Below, piece after piece: positions 43,413 to 52,871 of a stretch of DNA of 64,000 nt (position 1 is its first letter; each line of letters starts with the position of its first letter). The notes under the pieces were generated by a model. That model searched no databases. It saw only the letters and a program-made list of their open reading frames with translations, and had not been told where the DNA came from. The DNA is from Candidatus Nitrospira allomarina. GTDB taxonomy: Bacteria; Nitrospirota; Nitrospiria; Nitrospirales; UBA8639. The DNA is taken from positions 2,477,001 through 2,541,000 of the forward strand of contig NZ_CP116967.1 in assembly GCF_032050975.1 (NCBI RefSeq). The letters run 5' to 3'. Position numbers and translations under genes: made by a program.

Positions 43413-44105
43413 ATGGCTGCCACGGTATTAGTCGTCGATGATGAGAAGGATCTGGTGGAGTTGGTCAAGTATCACTTGGAAAAGGAAGGGCTCAAGTGCT
43501 TGGAAGCCCGTGATGGGGAAACGGCCTTGCAGATGGCAAGGGAACGTACTCCGGATCTTATGGTCTTGGATCTGATGTTGCCGGGGGTGGATGGTTTAGA
43601 GGTCTGCCGGAAGTTGAGGAAAGACCCGAAAACGTCTTCGATCGCCATTATTATGCTGACGGCGAAGGCCGAAGAAGTAGATCGGATTGTCGGGTTGGAA
43701 ATGGGGGCGGACGACTACATGGTAAAGCCCTTTAGCCCGAGGGAACTCCTCGCCAGAGTGAAAGCGGTGTTGCGGCGGGGACAGGGGCAGGACATGCCGG
43801 CGCTCAAACGGATTGGAACGCTCGAGGTCGATGAAGGCAAGCACCAGGTGACGGTGGACGGAACCGTGGTGGAGTTAACCGTCAAGGAATTCGATCTGCT
43901 CTGTGCGTTGATGCGGGCGAATGGCCGGGTCCTGAACCGGGAGCAAATATTGGAAACGGTATGGGGCTATTCCAATGCCGTGGATATAGAATCGCGAACG
44001 GTGGATGTGCACATTCGACGGCTCCGGGAAAAGTTAGGAAGCGAATGCCCACGCATTGTCACGGTCAAAGGTGTGGGCTATCGCTTTGAGTCAGGGACGG
44101 TCTAA
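43413..44105 (+). CDS. phoB: Phosphate-regulon response regulator (OmpR family)
   Basis: A 230-residue regulator: receiver domain (about 1-120; D-D in VVDDEKD, acceptor Asp in VLDLMLPG, K in YMVKPFS) joined to an OmpR-type winged helix (about 135-230; SRTVDVHIRRLREKLG). It lies directly before the sensor kinase and pst genes, which supports the PhoB assignment. It should bind 11-bp repeated Pho boxes when phosphorylated; such arrays lie before pstS and the second nucleotidyltransferase. GAGGAGAT precedes the ATG. Confidence 0.92.
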   Translation: MAATVLVVDDEKDLVELVKYHLEKEGLKCLEARDGETALQMARERTPDLMVLDLMLPGVDGLEVCRKLRKDPKTSSIAIIMLTAKAEEVDRIVGLEMGADDYMVKPFSPRELLARVKAVLRRGQGQDMPALKRIGTLEVDEGKHQVTVDGTVVELTVKEFDLLCALMRANGRVLNREQILETVWGYSNAVDIESRTVDVHIRRLREKLGSECPRIVTVKGVGYRFESGTV

Positions 44106-44134
44106 GGTGAGTACGATGAACGTGACCTTGATCC

Positions 44135-45517
44135 ATGCGTAATCCTTCGCTCATTCTTGTTGGTTGGATGGTGGCCTCCATGATCGGTGTGGGTGTGTCG
44201 GTTGCCTGGGCATGGCCATTCTGGGTGGTGGTTTCGTTGGGGGTTGGTCTGGTTGGCGTGGCGGTGTTGCTGACCCGGAACATATGGGATCAGACGAGAG
44301 AAAACCATGAAGATGTCATGACAGGCGTTCGTCAACTTGAACAGCTCAGCGGGATTGATGAGGCGAGGACTTCCCGTGTGTTGGAACCCGAGGCCTTTGG
44401 AGGCCATATCCAGCGCCTGGTGGAAAACGTGAAGAAACGTATGACCGGCCTCGAGGAAGAACGCACGAAAATTATTGCCATCATGGAAAATCTGGTGGAA
44501 GGGGTGGTGGCGTTTGATCCAAAGGGAAAGGTGTTATTCACCAATTCCAGCGCCCATCGAATATTGGGATTGGACGCTCAGGCGATTCAAGGACGATCGC
44601 TGTGGGAAATCATCAGAAATCAAGAACTGGCAGGTCTGGTTGAAGGTTGTCAGGAATTGGCGTGGCATGAACGACGACAGGCAGAGGTAGAATTGCATCC
44701 TCCCGTCTCCATGGTGTTAGAGGTCTATGCGCTCCCTTTTCCCTTTTCCAACCAGAAAAAGGGGAGCGTGCTGGTGTTACACGACGTCACCCAACTGCGT
44801 CGTTTGGAACAGGTACGGACGGAGTTTGTTGAGAACGTGTCCCATGAACTGCGAACTCCGCTGACGGCCATTGTCGGATATTTGGAAACGCTTGTGGATG
44901 AACCGTCATTGGAAACCCCAAACAATCGGAAATTTGTACAGGTTGCCCACCAACATGCCGTACGGCTCAGTCGGTTAGTAGAAGACTTACGCAGCCTCTC
45001 GGAAATTGAATCGGGAAAAGTCGTATTGCGTTGTGAATCGGTGCCGCTGTGTGAAGTGGCACAGGATGTCTCTGAGATGTTTCAGCATCAACTGTCGAAA
45101 AAAAATCTGCAGATCTCCAATAAAATCGGAGTCGCCCTTAGTGCCTGGGTTGATAGAGATCGGTTGATTCAGATTCTGGTAAATCTCGTGGATAATGCCA
45201 TTAAATATACGTCTGACGGAGGCACCATAACGTTTCAATCCATACCTTTGGGAGATGAGCGAATCTCATTGCAGATTAAAGATACAGGCCAGGGCATTCC
45301 TTCCACGGATCTTCCGAGGATTACCGAGCGATTTTATCGGGTGGATCGAGCGAGGTCCCGTGAAGAAGGCGGGACGGGCCTTGGGCTCTCCATTGTCAAG
45401 CATCTGCTTCAACTGCTCGATGGCAAACTTCGCATACAGAGTGAATTGGGTAAAGGCACCACCGTGGAGGTGATCCTGCCAATAGCCAGCCCCACTTCCT
45501 CAAGTCGATCTTTGTGA
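44135..45517 (+). CDS. phoR: Phosphate-regulon sensor histidine kinase
   Basis: A 460-residue kinase with two N-terminal transmembrane helices (about 3-24 and 27-46) and almost no periplasmic loop, as in PhoR, which senses phosphate through PstSCAB and PhoU. A PAS domain follows (about 115-225; IIAIMENLVEGVVAFD). Then comes HisKA with the phospho-acceptor His in VSHELRTPLTAIVGYLE and a HATPase domain with N, G1 and G2 boxes (DNAIKYTSDGG, DTGQGIP, GTGLGLS). It starts 29 bp after phoB. No strong ribosome site was seen at 44135. Confidence 0.92.
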   Translation: MRNPSLILVGWMVASMIGVGVSVAWAWPFWVVVSLGVGLVGVAVLLTRNIWDQTRENHEDVMTGVRQLEQLSGIDEARTSRVLEPEAFGGHIQRLVENVKKRMTGLEEERTKIIAIMENLVEGVVAFDPKGKVLFTNSSAHRILGLDAQAIQGRSLWEIIRNQELAGLVEGCQELAWHERRQAEVELHPPVSMVLEVYALPFPFSNQKKGSVLVLHDVTQLRRLEQVRTEFVENVSHELRTPLTAIVGYLETLVDEPSLETPNNRKFVQVAHQHAVRLSRLVEDLRSLSEIESGKVVLRCESVPLCEVAQDVSEMFQHQLSKKNLQISNKIGVALSAWVDRDRLIQILVNLVDNAIKYTSDGGTITFQSIPLGDERISLQIKDTGQGIPSTDLPRITERFYRVDRARSREEGGTGLGLSIVKHLLQLLDGKLRIQSELGKGTTVEVILPIASPTSSSRSL

Positions 45518-45582
45518 GATTTCGTGGTTTCTCCCGGATAAATCCCTTCCTCTAGTGTTTCCACCTGATCCCCCCGAAAAAC

Positions 45583-45599
45583 GTTACACAGTTGTAACC
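45583..45599. promoter_or_regulatory. Inverted repeat with an 11-bp-spaced Pho-like pair, upstream of pstS
   Basis: GTTACA-CAGT-TGTAAC is a perfect 6-bp dyad. Its two halves also give GTTACA and GTAACC at 11-bp spacing, the register of Pho boxes. It lies 66 bp past phoR. Whether it is a Pho site or another operator cannot be decided from sequence. Confidence 0.35.
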
Positions 45600-45714
45600 C
45601 GAACCTCACAGAGGTGAAATAGTCATTCGCTAGGATTCGATGGCAGGGTTAAATAATTAGACTGCCGAGCTTTTGAATTGTCACAAGTTGAGACGACCAT
45701 GACGGGAGAGGCCC

Positions 45715-45934
45715 ATGGGAACAACAAGCACAGAATGGATTGCTCCGGTTGATGTAGAACGGAAAGATCATGATCAGGTGTCAGCGGTCATTTCTGCCCG
45801 TCCGGGTGTGACGGTGCCAAAAGGAGTTTCAATTTGAAGTTCGGGCCATCCATCCGTCGTTAAACGGAAACGTGGAGAATGTCCTGGGGGGAAGCATTCC
45901 AGCAAACCCCGGAGATCGGTGGATGGGTATTTAA
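45715..45934 (+). pseudogene. Small unrecognised gene with an apparent one-base frameshift
   Basis: From an ATG after GGGAGAGG the frame reads 40 residues (MGTTSTEWIAPVDVERKDHD at the start) and stops at 45837. If one A is dropped from the AAAA run near 45820, the reading continues as VPKEFQFEVRAIHPSLNG and ends in PANPGDRWMGI at a TAA at 45934, giving about 72 residues. The composed sequence is protein-like. It could be a real gene with a sequencing error, a decayed gene, or chance. The stop overlaps the first Pho half-site. Confidence 0.4.
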
Positions 45935-45984
45935 CAAATTCGTAACATTGGCGTTACATAGAAGAAACTTGTTGGACCTACACT
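45931..45984 (+). promoter_or_regulatory. Pho-box array and promoter of the pst operon
   Basis: TTAACA (45931), GTAACA (45942), GTTACA (45953) and a weaker GAAACT (45964) repeat at exact 11-bp steps, followed by a -10-like TACACT at 45979. Eleven-base periodic half-sites before the -10 are how PhoB/PhoP dimers bind. It sits 28 bp upstream of the pstS start. Confidence 0.6.
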
Positions 45985-46011
45985 ATTTATTCACATGAGG
46001 AGGCATGATTG

Positions 46012-47025
46012 ATGAAACACAGTCAGAAACGAAAGCAAATGTGGTTGTTGGGCTTGGTGATAGGGCTGTTCATGGGCTGGACCTGGACCGCGATGCCTGG
46101 GGCCTCCACTGTTTGGGCCAAAGATGGGATGGAAGATCCCAATTGGATGAATTATGCCAGGGTGAGTGGCGTATCCGGAACCCTCAATAGCATTGGCTCG
46201 GATACCCTGAATAATCTTATGACGCTATGGGCTGAAGGATTCCGGAGGCAATACCCGAATGTCAAAATTCAAATTGAGGGAAAAGGATCAAGTACCGCTC
46301 CCCCTGCTCTCATTGAAGGAACAGCTCAATTGGGGCCGATGTCTCGTAAAATGAAGGGGAAAGAAATCGATGCTTTTGAGTCAAAGTTCGGTTATAAACC
46401 TACCGCCTTTCCGGTTGCGATAGATGCGTTGGCGGTCTATGTCAATAAGGATAATCCCATTCAAGGGATGACGATTGAGCAAGTCGACGCGGTATTTTCC
46501 ACGACCCGGCAGCACGGATATAAGGAAAGCCTCTCCAGTTGGGGACAATTGGGATTAACCGGAATGTTCGCCAATATGCCGATTAGTATCTATGGCCGGA
46601 ATTCGGCGTCGGGGACCTATGGGTTTTTCAAAGAAGTGGTGCTGGAAAACGGTGATTATAAAGATGAAGTGAAGGAACAGCCCGGTTCGGCTTCTGTCGT
46701 GCAAGGAGTGACTGAAGATCAGGCAGGGATCGGATATAGCGGTATTGGATATCGAACCTCGAGTGTCCATGCGCTTCCTCTTTCCATGAAAACAGGGCAA
46801 CCCTTTGTGGAGCCCACGTACGAAAATGCCATCAAGGGGAAGTACCCCTTGTCACGGTATTTGTTTGTGTATGTGAACAAAGCTCCCAATCAACCGTTGT
46901 CGCCGATTGTTCGAGAATTTTTGAAATATGTGTATAGCCGTGAAGGACAGAAGGTCGTCATTAAAGATGGCTATTTCCCCATCCCGGAAAAGATTATTGG
47001 GAAACAGTCAGAGCACCTCAAGTAG
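46012..47025 (+). CDS. pstS: Phosphate ABC transporter substrate-binding protein
   Basis: A 337-residue exported protein (signal peptide about 1-36). The phosphate-binding fold of PstS is clear: [46 protein letters not shown] (phosphate-contacting S and T), and [17 protein letters not shown] near residue 193. It delivers phosphate to PstC/PstA. The ATG at 46012 follows GAGGAGG by 8 bases; a TTG 3 bp upstream is less likely. It opens the pst operon, with the Pho-box array directly upstream. Confidence 0.95.
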   Translation: MKHSQKRKQMWLLGLVIGLFMGWTWTAMPGASTVWAKDGMEDPNWMNYARVSGVSGTLNSIGSDTLNNLMTLWAEGFRRQYPNVKIQIEGKGSSTAPPALIEGTAQLGPMSRKMKGKEIDAFESKFGYKPTAFPVAIDALAVYVNKDNPIQGMTIEQVDAVFSTTRQHGYKESLSSWGQLGLTGMFANMPISIYGRNSASGTYGFFKEVVLENGDYKDEVKEQPGSASVVQGVTEDQAGIGYSGIGYRTSSVHALPLSMKTGQPFVEPTYENAIKGKYPLSRYLFVYVNKAPNQPLSPIVREFLKYVYSREGQKVVIKDGYFPIPEKIIGKQSEHLK

Positions 47026-47115
47026 AAATATCTTAAGGAACATCTGGACCGCCTCCATGAGAAACCTCTTGGAGAGCGGTTGGGTGTTCTAAAATCATTT
47101 TAGCCCTGTTTCTCA

Positions 47116-49434
47116 TTGCCCTCACACCTGATGCCACCCGTATCTTCCTCCTCTTCATCTTTAGAATCTAATAGGCAATCATTGGCTGACGTTTCCCGTC
47201 CTGGCACTCGAAGGCGGATCCGTCACCTGTTTGATCGTGTGGCCAAATATATTGTCGGGGCGGGAGGCCTGGCGACGATTATCAGTATCCTTGGGATTTT
47301 TGTGTATCTGGTGTGGGAAGTCATTCCTTTGTTTCAACCCGCTACCGTTTCTCCCGAACTGACTCTGCCTGTAGCAATTCCCGAGACTCAAGTTTCCGAA
47401 CGGACTCCCATGATGGTGGGAATTGATGAATACCGTGAAGTTCCGTTTATTTTTGAAGGAAAACAGCTCAAATTTCTTTCTTTACCCCATGGCACGCCAA
47501 TACCGGAGGCGGGAGGGGGATTGTCGATCGAGGGTGAGCCGACGTCTGTGGTGCGTGTCGGGTTAAAAGGCCATACCCTTAGCGTCGGGACCGATCGGGG
47601 ACTCGTCTATCTGGTCAAAATACTGTATCGCTCGGATTTCCAAGGGGACCAACGGACCATTCTCCCGAGTGTGAAGGTTAACGATCCTGTGCGGGTGGTT
47701 CCTGACGGAAGGGGAATAATCCTCCATGCGCATGTCACTCGAGGAGATGAATTGCAAACCGTCGTGGCTCTCACCGGAAGCGGGGAGCTTTGGGTGACCA
47801 GGATTGAAGAACCAGGGGATTTTTCCTTTTCGGATGACGTCGTTGTCACAACCAATCGGTTGGTCCTTCCCCCGAAGGCGCATCTGAGGACTTTGGCCCT
47901 GGATAGTGTGGGAAAACGATTGGTGGCCGGGACGAACGATGGACATCTCCTCGCATGGGAATGGGAACGGCAGGGATTTGATGCGCTGCCTCAATCCGTG
48001 CCTGTAGGTGCTGCCGAGGATGGGGTGACTGCTCTCTCATATGTATTAGGTGAAAGAACGTTGGTGGTTGGCACCACCTCTGGAAGCGTGAGTACATGGG
48101 CGTTCTCAGCCGATCAGTCCGGGCCGTTCGGAAAAATCTTGAGAAAAGTTCATACCTTCACTCCTCATACCCGGTCGGTGACAAGTCTCTCCGTGTCCCA
48201 ACGTGATAAAGGATTTCTCACTGCCGATGAGCAGGGAACCGTGTTGCTGCATTATTCCACGACTGGCGAAACGATTTTAGAAATCCCTGGTAGGGGCAAA
48301 GCCATCGAATCTCTGCGCTATGCTCCCAAGGCCGATGGCGCGGTGTGGGTGGAGGAAGGTGGCACGCTTCAGACCTATGCTATTGATAATCCCCATCCGG
48401 AGGTGACGTTCAAATCCTTATTTTTTCCGGTGACCTATGAAGGGTATGATCGTCCGGAGATGATTTGGCAATCCTCCAGTGGGTCGGATGAGTTTGAGCC
48501 GAAATTAGGACTCATCCCACTCATGTTTGGGACGTTGAAGGGGACGTTATATGCCATGGTGTTGGCCATACCTCTTGCGGTTATGGGAGCCATTTATACG
48601 GGGATGTTCATGCACCCTCATCTTCGAGCTGTGGTGAAGCCGTCACTGGAATTAATGGCGGCTCTACCGTCCGTGGTACTGGGCTTTCTCGCGGGCCTCT
48701 GGTTTGCTCCTCTCTTAGAAAGGATTTTCCCTGCGGTTGTGGCCATTGTGGGATTGCTGCCTCTGGTGATTGCCGTCTGTTGTCTGGCGTGGCAATTTCT
48801 TCCTATTCGGATAAAGCGTTTTGAGGCGTATGGCCTTGACCTGGTGGTCATGATGGTTGCCATCGTTCTTACGGTGAGTGCCTGTTTGATGGCCAATCAG
48901 TCGATTGAGGGCTGGTTGTTTGGAGGAAACTTCAAACAATGGTTAATACAAAATTTGGGGTTAACGTATGATCAGCGTAATGCCATTGTCATTAGTTTTG
49001 CCATGGGCTTTGCGGTGATTCCGATAATTTTCAGCATAGCTGAAGATGCCATTGCCAATGTGCCGAGGCAACTTGTCGCCGGATCTCTGGCCTTGGGTGC
49101 GACGCGTTGGCAGACCTTGACCCGGTTAGTCCTTATTTCGGCCAGTCCGGGAATCTTCTCGGCATTGATGATCGGATTTGGGCGTGCGATAGGCGAAACA
49201 ATGATTGTACTGATGGCCACCGGAAATACCCCGATTATGGATTGGAGTATGTTCAATGGATTTCGTACGCTATCGGCCAACATTGCAGTGGAAATGCCTG
49301 AAGCTCCTCATGGCGGGACCCTGTATCGTGTGTTGTTCCTGTCCGGTCTGATTTTGTTTGGCTTCACCTTTACGATTAATACAATTGCCGAAATCGTCCG
49401 GCAACGGCTCCGCCAAAAATATTCTCAGTTTTAA
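47116..49434 (+). CDS. pstC: Phosphate ABC transporter permease with large periplasmic insertion
   Basis: A 772-residue permease, more than twice the usual 300 residues. After a first helix (about 40-62) comes a long periplasmic region (about 65-455) with WD/beta-propeller-like repeats (LVAGTNDGHLLAWEWE, LVVGTTSGSVSTWAF). The C-terminal 300 residues form the true permease with six helices and the EAA loop, LVAGSLALGATRWQTLTRLVL. Extended PstC proteins are known in proteobacteria; the propeller may contact PstS or sense something. It is followed by pstA after 11 bp. Confidence 0.92.
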   Translation: MPSHLMPPVSSSSSSLESNRQSLADVSRPGTRRRIRHLFDRVAKYIVGAGGLATIISILGIFVYLVWEVIPLFQPATVSPELTLPVAIPETQVSERTPMMVGIDEYREVPFIFEGKQLKFLSLPHGTPIPEAGGGLSIEGEPTSVVRVGLKGHTLSVGTDRGLVYLVKILYRSDFQGDQRTILPSVKVNDPVRVVPDGRGIILHAHVTRGDELQTVVALTGSGELWVTRIEEPGDFSFSDDVVVTTNRLVLPPKAHLRTLALDSVGKRLVAGTNDGHLLAWEWERQGFDALPQSVPVGAAEDGVTALSYVLGERTLVVGTTSGSVSTWAFSADQSGPFGKILRKVHTFTPHTRSVTSLSVSQRDKGFLTADEQGTVLLHYSTTGETILEIPGRGKAIESLRYAPKADGAVWVEEGGTLQTYAIDNPHPEVTFKSLFFPVTYEGYDRPEMIWQSSSGSDEFEPKLGLIPLMFGTLKGTLYAMVLAIPLAVMGAIYTGMFMHPHLRAVVKPSLELMAALPSVVLGFLAGLWFAPLLERIFPAVVAIVGLLPLVIAVCCLAWQFLPIRIKRFEAYGLDLVVMMVAIVLTVSACLMANQSIEGWLFGGNFKQWLIQNLGLTYDQRNAIVISFAMGFAVIPIIFSIAEDAIANVPRQLVAGSLALGATRWQTLTRLVLISASPGIFSALMIGFGRAIGETMIVLMATGNTPIMDWSMFNGFRTLSANIAVEMPEAPHGGTLYRVLFLSGLILFGFTFTINTIAEIVRQRLRQKYSQF

Positions 49435-49445
49435 GTCGAACAGCC

Positions 49446-51077
49446 ATGAAATTTTTTCAACGGTTTTTTTCATCCGGCACATTATTTATCTGGTTGGCAG
49501 GTGGTGCCTTAGCCTGTTCTCTGCTCCTGATCGGCGGCCTCCTGGCGCTTATTTTCATTAATGGTATGGGGTATTTTTGGCCGAAGGATCTTGTGCAGCT
49601 GACGCTCAAGGATAACACCCGGGTGCTTGGGGAAATCGTGGATTCCCAACGCATTCCGGAAACGGTCACTGCGGATTTTCCCGATGGGCAGTCCCGCATC
49701 CAACTGAAAGTGGGCAACCGGGATGTGTACGGACTGGATTTCCGGTGGGTTGATGAAGCCGACATTGCCCAGCGGAACCGGCCTCAGGATGTCATCGCAT
49801 TTGAACGACGGGAGTGGGGGAATTTTTATGGCTGGGTCACGGCGGTGTGGGATGGGGAGACGCGTCTGGCTCAGGGCCAGGATATCGGGTGGGACGTCTG
49901 GTATCCCTTCCTGAAGCAGGCCGAAGTGCTTCACCAGGAAATTCATCATATTGAACACGATGTGATTGGCGCCATAAACGCTGACATGGAGCGGGCCCGC
50001 CTGAATCTGAAGGTTTTGGAATCAAAAGGGGAAATTTCTCAGGATTCAGCCGACATTCTTCAACGGGAGATTCAACAACGGGAAGCGGCATATCAGGAGC
50101 AGATTGAACGATTGGTAGGATTGTATGAGCGATTGAACCGGTATCGTGTCACCCTCCTTGATGTCACAGGCGAAGAAAAAACATTTCCGGTTGGCGGCAT
50201 TGTAAAGGCGTGGCGTCCGAACGCCATGACTGTGTCGGACAAAATTCTGATGTATGTGGAAAACTTCTGGAACGTGTTATCCGAAGAGCCACGGGAAGCC
50301 AATACCGAAGGTGGGATCTTCCCTGCGATTTTTGGTACGGTCATGATGGTCTTGGTGATGAGTGTGGTGGTGGTGCCGTTCGGCGTCCTGGCGGCCGTGT
50401 ATTTAAAGGAATATGCCAAACAAGGCCCATTGACCCGAATGATTCGGATTGCGGTGAATAATCTTGCGGGGGTTCCGTCAATTGTCTTTGGAGTATTCGG
50501 TCTGGGGTTCTTTGTGTATGCGGTGGGAGGAACCATTGATCAATTATTTTTTTCGGCCTCCTTGCCGAACCCGACGTTTGGAACCGGGGGAATGTTATGG
50601 GCTTCACTTACCTTAGCCCTCATGACTGTTCCAGTTGTGATTGTTGCGACGGAAGAGGGATTATCGGCAGTTCCCAGGGAGTACCGGGAAGGGTCGTTGG
50701 GGTTGGGGGCGACAAAATTTGAATCCCTCATGCGGGTTGTCCTGCCGTGTGCCATGCCGGGGATTTTAACCGGGTTGATTCTCGCGGTGTCCCGGGCTAC
50801 GGGGGAAGTGGCGCCACTCATGTTAACCGGCGTCGTCAAACTTGCTCCGGCCCTGCCGGTTGATAGCCAGTTTCCTTTTCTGCATCTTGATCGGAAATTT
50901 ATGCATTTGGGCTTTCATATCTATGATGTGGGATTTCAATCCCCTAACGTGGAGGCGGCAAAGCCTATGGTCTACGTCACGACCCTGGTCCTGGTTCTGG
51001 TCGTGCTTCTTTTGAACATGACCGCAATTGCGCTTCGCACTCGGATGCGGAAGCGCTATGCTGGTGCTTCGGTCTAA
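49446..51077 (+). CDS. pstA: Phosphate ABC transporter permease with extended periplasmic coiled-coil region
   Basis: A 543-residue permease, longer than the usual 280-300. After one N-terminal helix (about 14-39) lies a periplasmic segment (about 40-290) with a likely coiled coil (LNLKVLESKGEISQDSAD and following, about 185-235). The core permease has six helices and the EAA loop, YREGSLGLGATKFESLMRVVLP. It pairs with PstC, which is also enlarged, so the two additions may form one periplasmic structure. Codons and spacing fit an operon with pstC and pstB. Confidence 0.92.
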   Translation: MKFFQRFFSSGTLFIWLAGGALACSLLLIGGLLALIFINGMGYFWPKDLVQLTLKDNTRVLGEIVDSQRIPETVTADFPDGQSRIQLKVGNRDVYGLDFRWVDEADIAQRNRPQDVIAFERREWGNFYGWVTAVWDGETRLAQGQDIGWDVWYPFLKQAEVLHQEIHHIEHDVIGAINADMERARLNLKVLESKGEISQDSADILQREIQQREAAYQEQIERLVGLYERLNRYRVTLLDVTGEEKTFPVGGIVKAWRPNAMTVSDKILMYVENFWNVLSEEPREANTEGGIFPAIFGTVMMVLVMSVVVVPFGVLAAVYLKEYAKQGPLTRMIRIAVNNLAGVPSIVFGVFGLGFFVYAVGGTIDQLFFSASLPNPTFGTGGMLWASLTLALMTVPVVIVATEEGLSAVPREYREGSLGLGATKFESLMRVVLPCAMPGILTGLILAVSRATGEVAPLMLTGVVKLAPALPVDSQFPFLHLDRKFMHLGFHIYDVGFQSPNVEAAKPMVYVTTLVLVLVVLLLNMTAIALRTRMRKRYAGASV

Positions 51078-51090
51078 ATGAGGTACAATT

Positions 51091-51999
51091 ATGGAAATCG
51101 AGCAGAATTTTCTGGAACAATCTATGCCTTTGGTCAAAACCTCCGGGGCAAATCCTTTGAGGCTGGTGGTTGAAACGAGGCAGACGGACCCCATGAAGAA
51201 GGCTTTTGTAGAATCCGATACGGCTCAACATTCACCAACGGTTGTGCCTGCGAAAATCGTCATTCAGGATATGAATTTTTACTATGGAACCGTTCAGGCT
51301 CTCAAATGTGTGAATATGACCATTCCCGCCAATAAGGTGACGGCATTTATCGGACCTTCAGGTTGTGGAAAATCGACGCTCTTGCGCTGTCTCAACCGAC
51401 TCAACGATTTGGTCGATGGTGCCAGGGTCGAAGGCACAATTCTCCTGGATGAGGAAAATATTTATCGACCTGAAGTCGATGCGACCGATCTTCGAACACG
51501 GGTGGGTATGGTGTTTCAGAAGATTAACCCGTTTCCGAAGACAGTCTGGCAGAATGTGGCCTATGGTCCCCAATTGCAGAAGATCCGCAAACGTGCCATC
51601 CTTGACGGAATCGTTGAAACAAGTCTTCAGGGAGCAGGATTGTGGGATGAGGTCAAAGATCGGTTACATGCCAGCGCCTTGGGTTTGTCGGGAGGTCAAC
51701 AGCAACGACTCTGTATTGCGAGGGCACTTGCGGTGAATCCAGAAGTGTTGTTGATGGATGAACCGTGTTCCGCTCTGGATCCGATCTCCACCGGGAGGAT
51801 TGAAGAACTTCTTCATACGTTGAAAGAACGGCTTACAGTCGTCATTGTGACACATAACATGCAACAGGCTGCCCGAGTCTCTGATTTGACGGGATTTTTC
51901 CTGTTAGGGGAATTAATCGAATTCGATGACACCAAGAAAATTTTCACCAATCCAGGCGATTCCCGAACGGAAGATTATGTGACGGGGCGGTTCGGCTGA
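51091..51999 (+). CDS. pstB: Phosphate ABC transporter ATPase
   Basis: A 302-residue ATPase, slightly longer than the usual 250-260 owing to an N-terminal lead of about 50 residues. Walker [12 protein letters not shown], signature [15 protein letters not shown], Walker [14 protein letters not shown] and switch His in [15 protein letters not shown] are intact. The core begins near [10 protein letters not shown], so internal ATGs (51124, 51193) are possible starts. It energises phosphate uptake through PstCA. Confidence 0.95.
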   Translation: MEIEQNFLEQSMPLVKTSGANPLRLVVETRQTDPMKKAFVESDTAQHSPTVVPAKIVIQDMNFYYGTVQALKCVNMTIPANKVTAFIGPSGCGKSTLLRCLNRLNDLVDGARVEGTILLDEENIYRPEVDATDLRTRVGMVFQKINPFPKTVWQNVAYGPQLQKIRKRAILDGIVETSLQGAGLWDEVKDRLHASALGLSGGQQQRLCIARALAVNPEVLLMDEPCSALDPISTGRIEELLHTLKERLTVVIVTHNMQQAARVSDLTGFFLLGELIEFDDTKKIFTNPGDSRTEDYVTGRFG

Positions 52000-52028
52000 T
52001 TTCTGGTAGACCAGAATAAAGGATCACG

Positions 52029-52688
52029 ATGAAACGACATTTTGATGATTCGTTAGCGGATCTCAGACAGAGAATTTTGCGCATGGGAGCGCTCGTTGAG
52101 GGCCAAATTCGTCAAGCCCTTACCGCACTTGTGGACCGTGATGATGTCGTGGCCAATCAGGTCATTCAGAATGATCGTCAGGTGAATACGATGGATGTGG
52201 TCATCGACGAACTTTGCCTCGAATTGTTGGCGCTCCACCAACCTGCGGCGAAGGACCTTCGGTTTGTCACGACCGCCATGAAAATTTCCACAGAATTAGA
52301 GCGTATGAGCGACTTGGCCGAAAATATCTGTGAGCGTGCCATCGAACTGCATGCCGAACCTCAATTGAAGCCGTACATCGATATTCCGCTCATGGCTGAG
52401 CGTGCCATTAAAATGGTGGGAGAAGCCCTTGATGCGTTTGTGCGAGGGGATTCGGTACTTGCCAGACAGGTCCTCAACGAGGATGACTATGTGGATGAAC
52501 TGAATGAACAAATATTTCGCGAACTATTGTCTTTTATGATGGAAAATCCCCAAACAATTTCGCGTGCCATCCGGTTATCATTTATCTCCAAATACATTGA
52601 GCGGATCGCCGATCATGCGACAAATGTGGCGGAACTGGTTGTGTATATGGTTGAAGGGAAAATTATCCGTCATATGAATCCAACCTGA
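52029..52688 (+). CDS. phoU: Phosphate transport system regulatory protein
   Basis: A 219-residue PhoU with two three-helix repeats and the acidic metal-binding clusters seen in the family (MKISTELERMSDLAENICERA and ISKYIERIADHATNVAELV; E/D-rich motifs of each repeat). PhoU links the Pst transporter to PhoR and restrains the Pho response when phosphate is plentiful. It ends the pst operon. Confidence 0.95.
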   Translation: MKRHFDDSLADLRQRILRMGALVEGQIRQALTALVDRDDVVANQVIQNDRQVNTMDVVIDELCLELLALHQPAAKDLRFVTTAMKISTELERMSDLAENICERAIELHAEPQLKPYIDIPLMAERAIKMVGEALDAFVRGDSVLARQVLNEDDYVDELNEQIFRELLSFMMENPQTISRAIRLSFISKYIERIADHATNVAELVVYMVEGKIIRHMNPT

Positions 52689-52763
52689 CTCTGTTTTCCT
52701 GCCTGCTGTTTTCTCCTCCCCATTTTCTCTTGTTGGTGTGTTCTCCCTCAAGCTTCCTAGCGT

Positions 52764-52819
52764 CTGTCACAAAAAATTTACCTGTCTGTGACAGGAGTGT
52801 CATTTCCCAAACGTATAGT
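52764..52819 (+). promoter_or_regulatory. Pho-box-like promoter of the second nucleotidyltransferase
   Basis: Half-sites TGTCAC (52765), TGTGAC (52787) and TGTCAT (52798) lie in an 11-bp register (one position at 52776 is unmatched). The last is 10 bp from a -10-like TATAGT (52814-52819), the usual Pho promoter geometry. The outer pair CTGTCAC/GTGACAG is also a perfect inverted repeat. It is just downstream of phoU. Confidence 0.58.
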
Positions 52820-52871
52820 GTGGGTATGAATGATCCTCAATATACACAACCACTTGCGGAAGGAGAATGGT

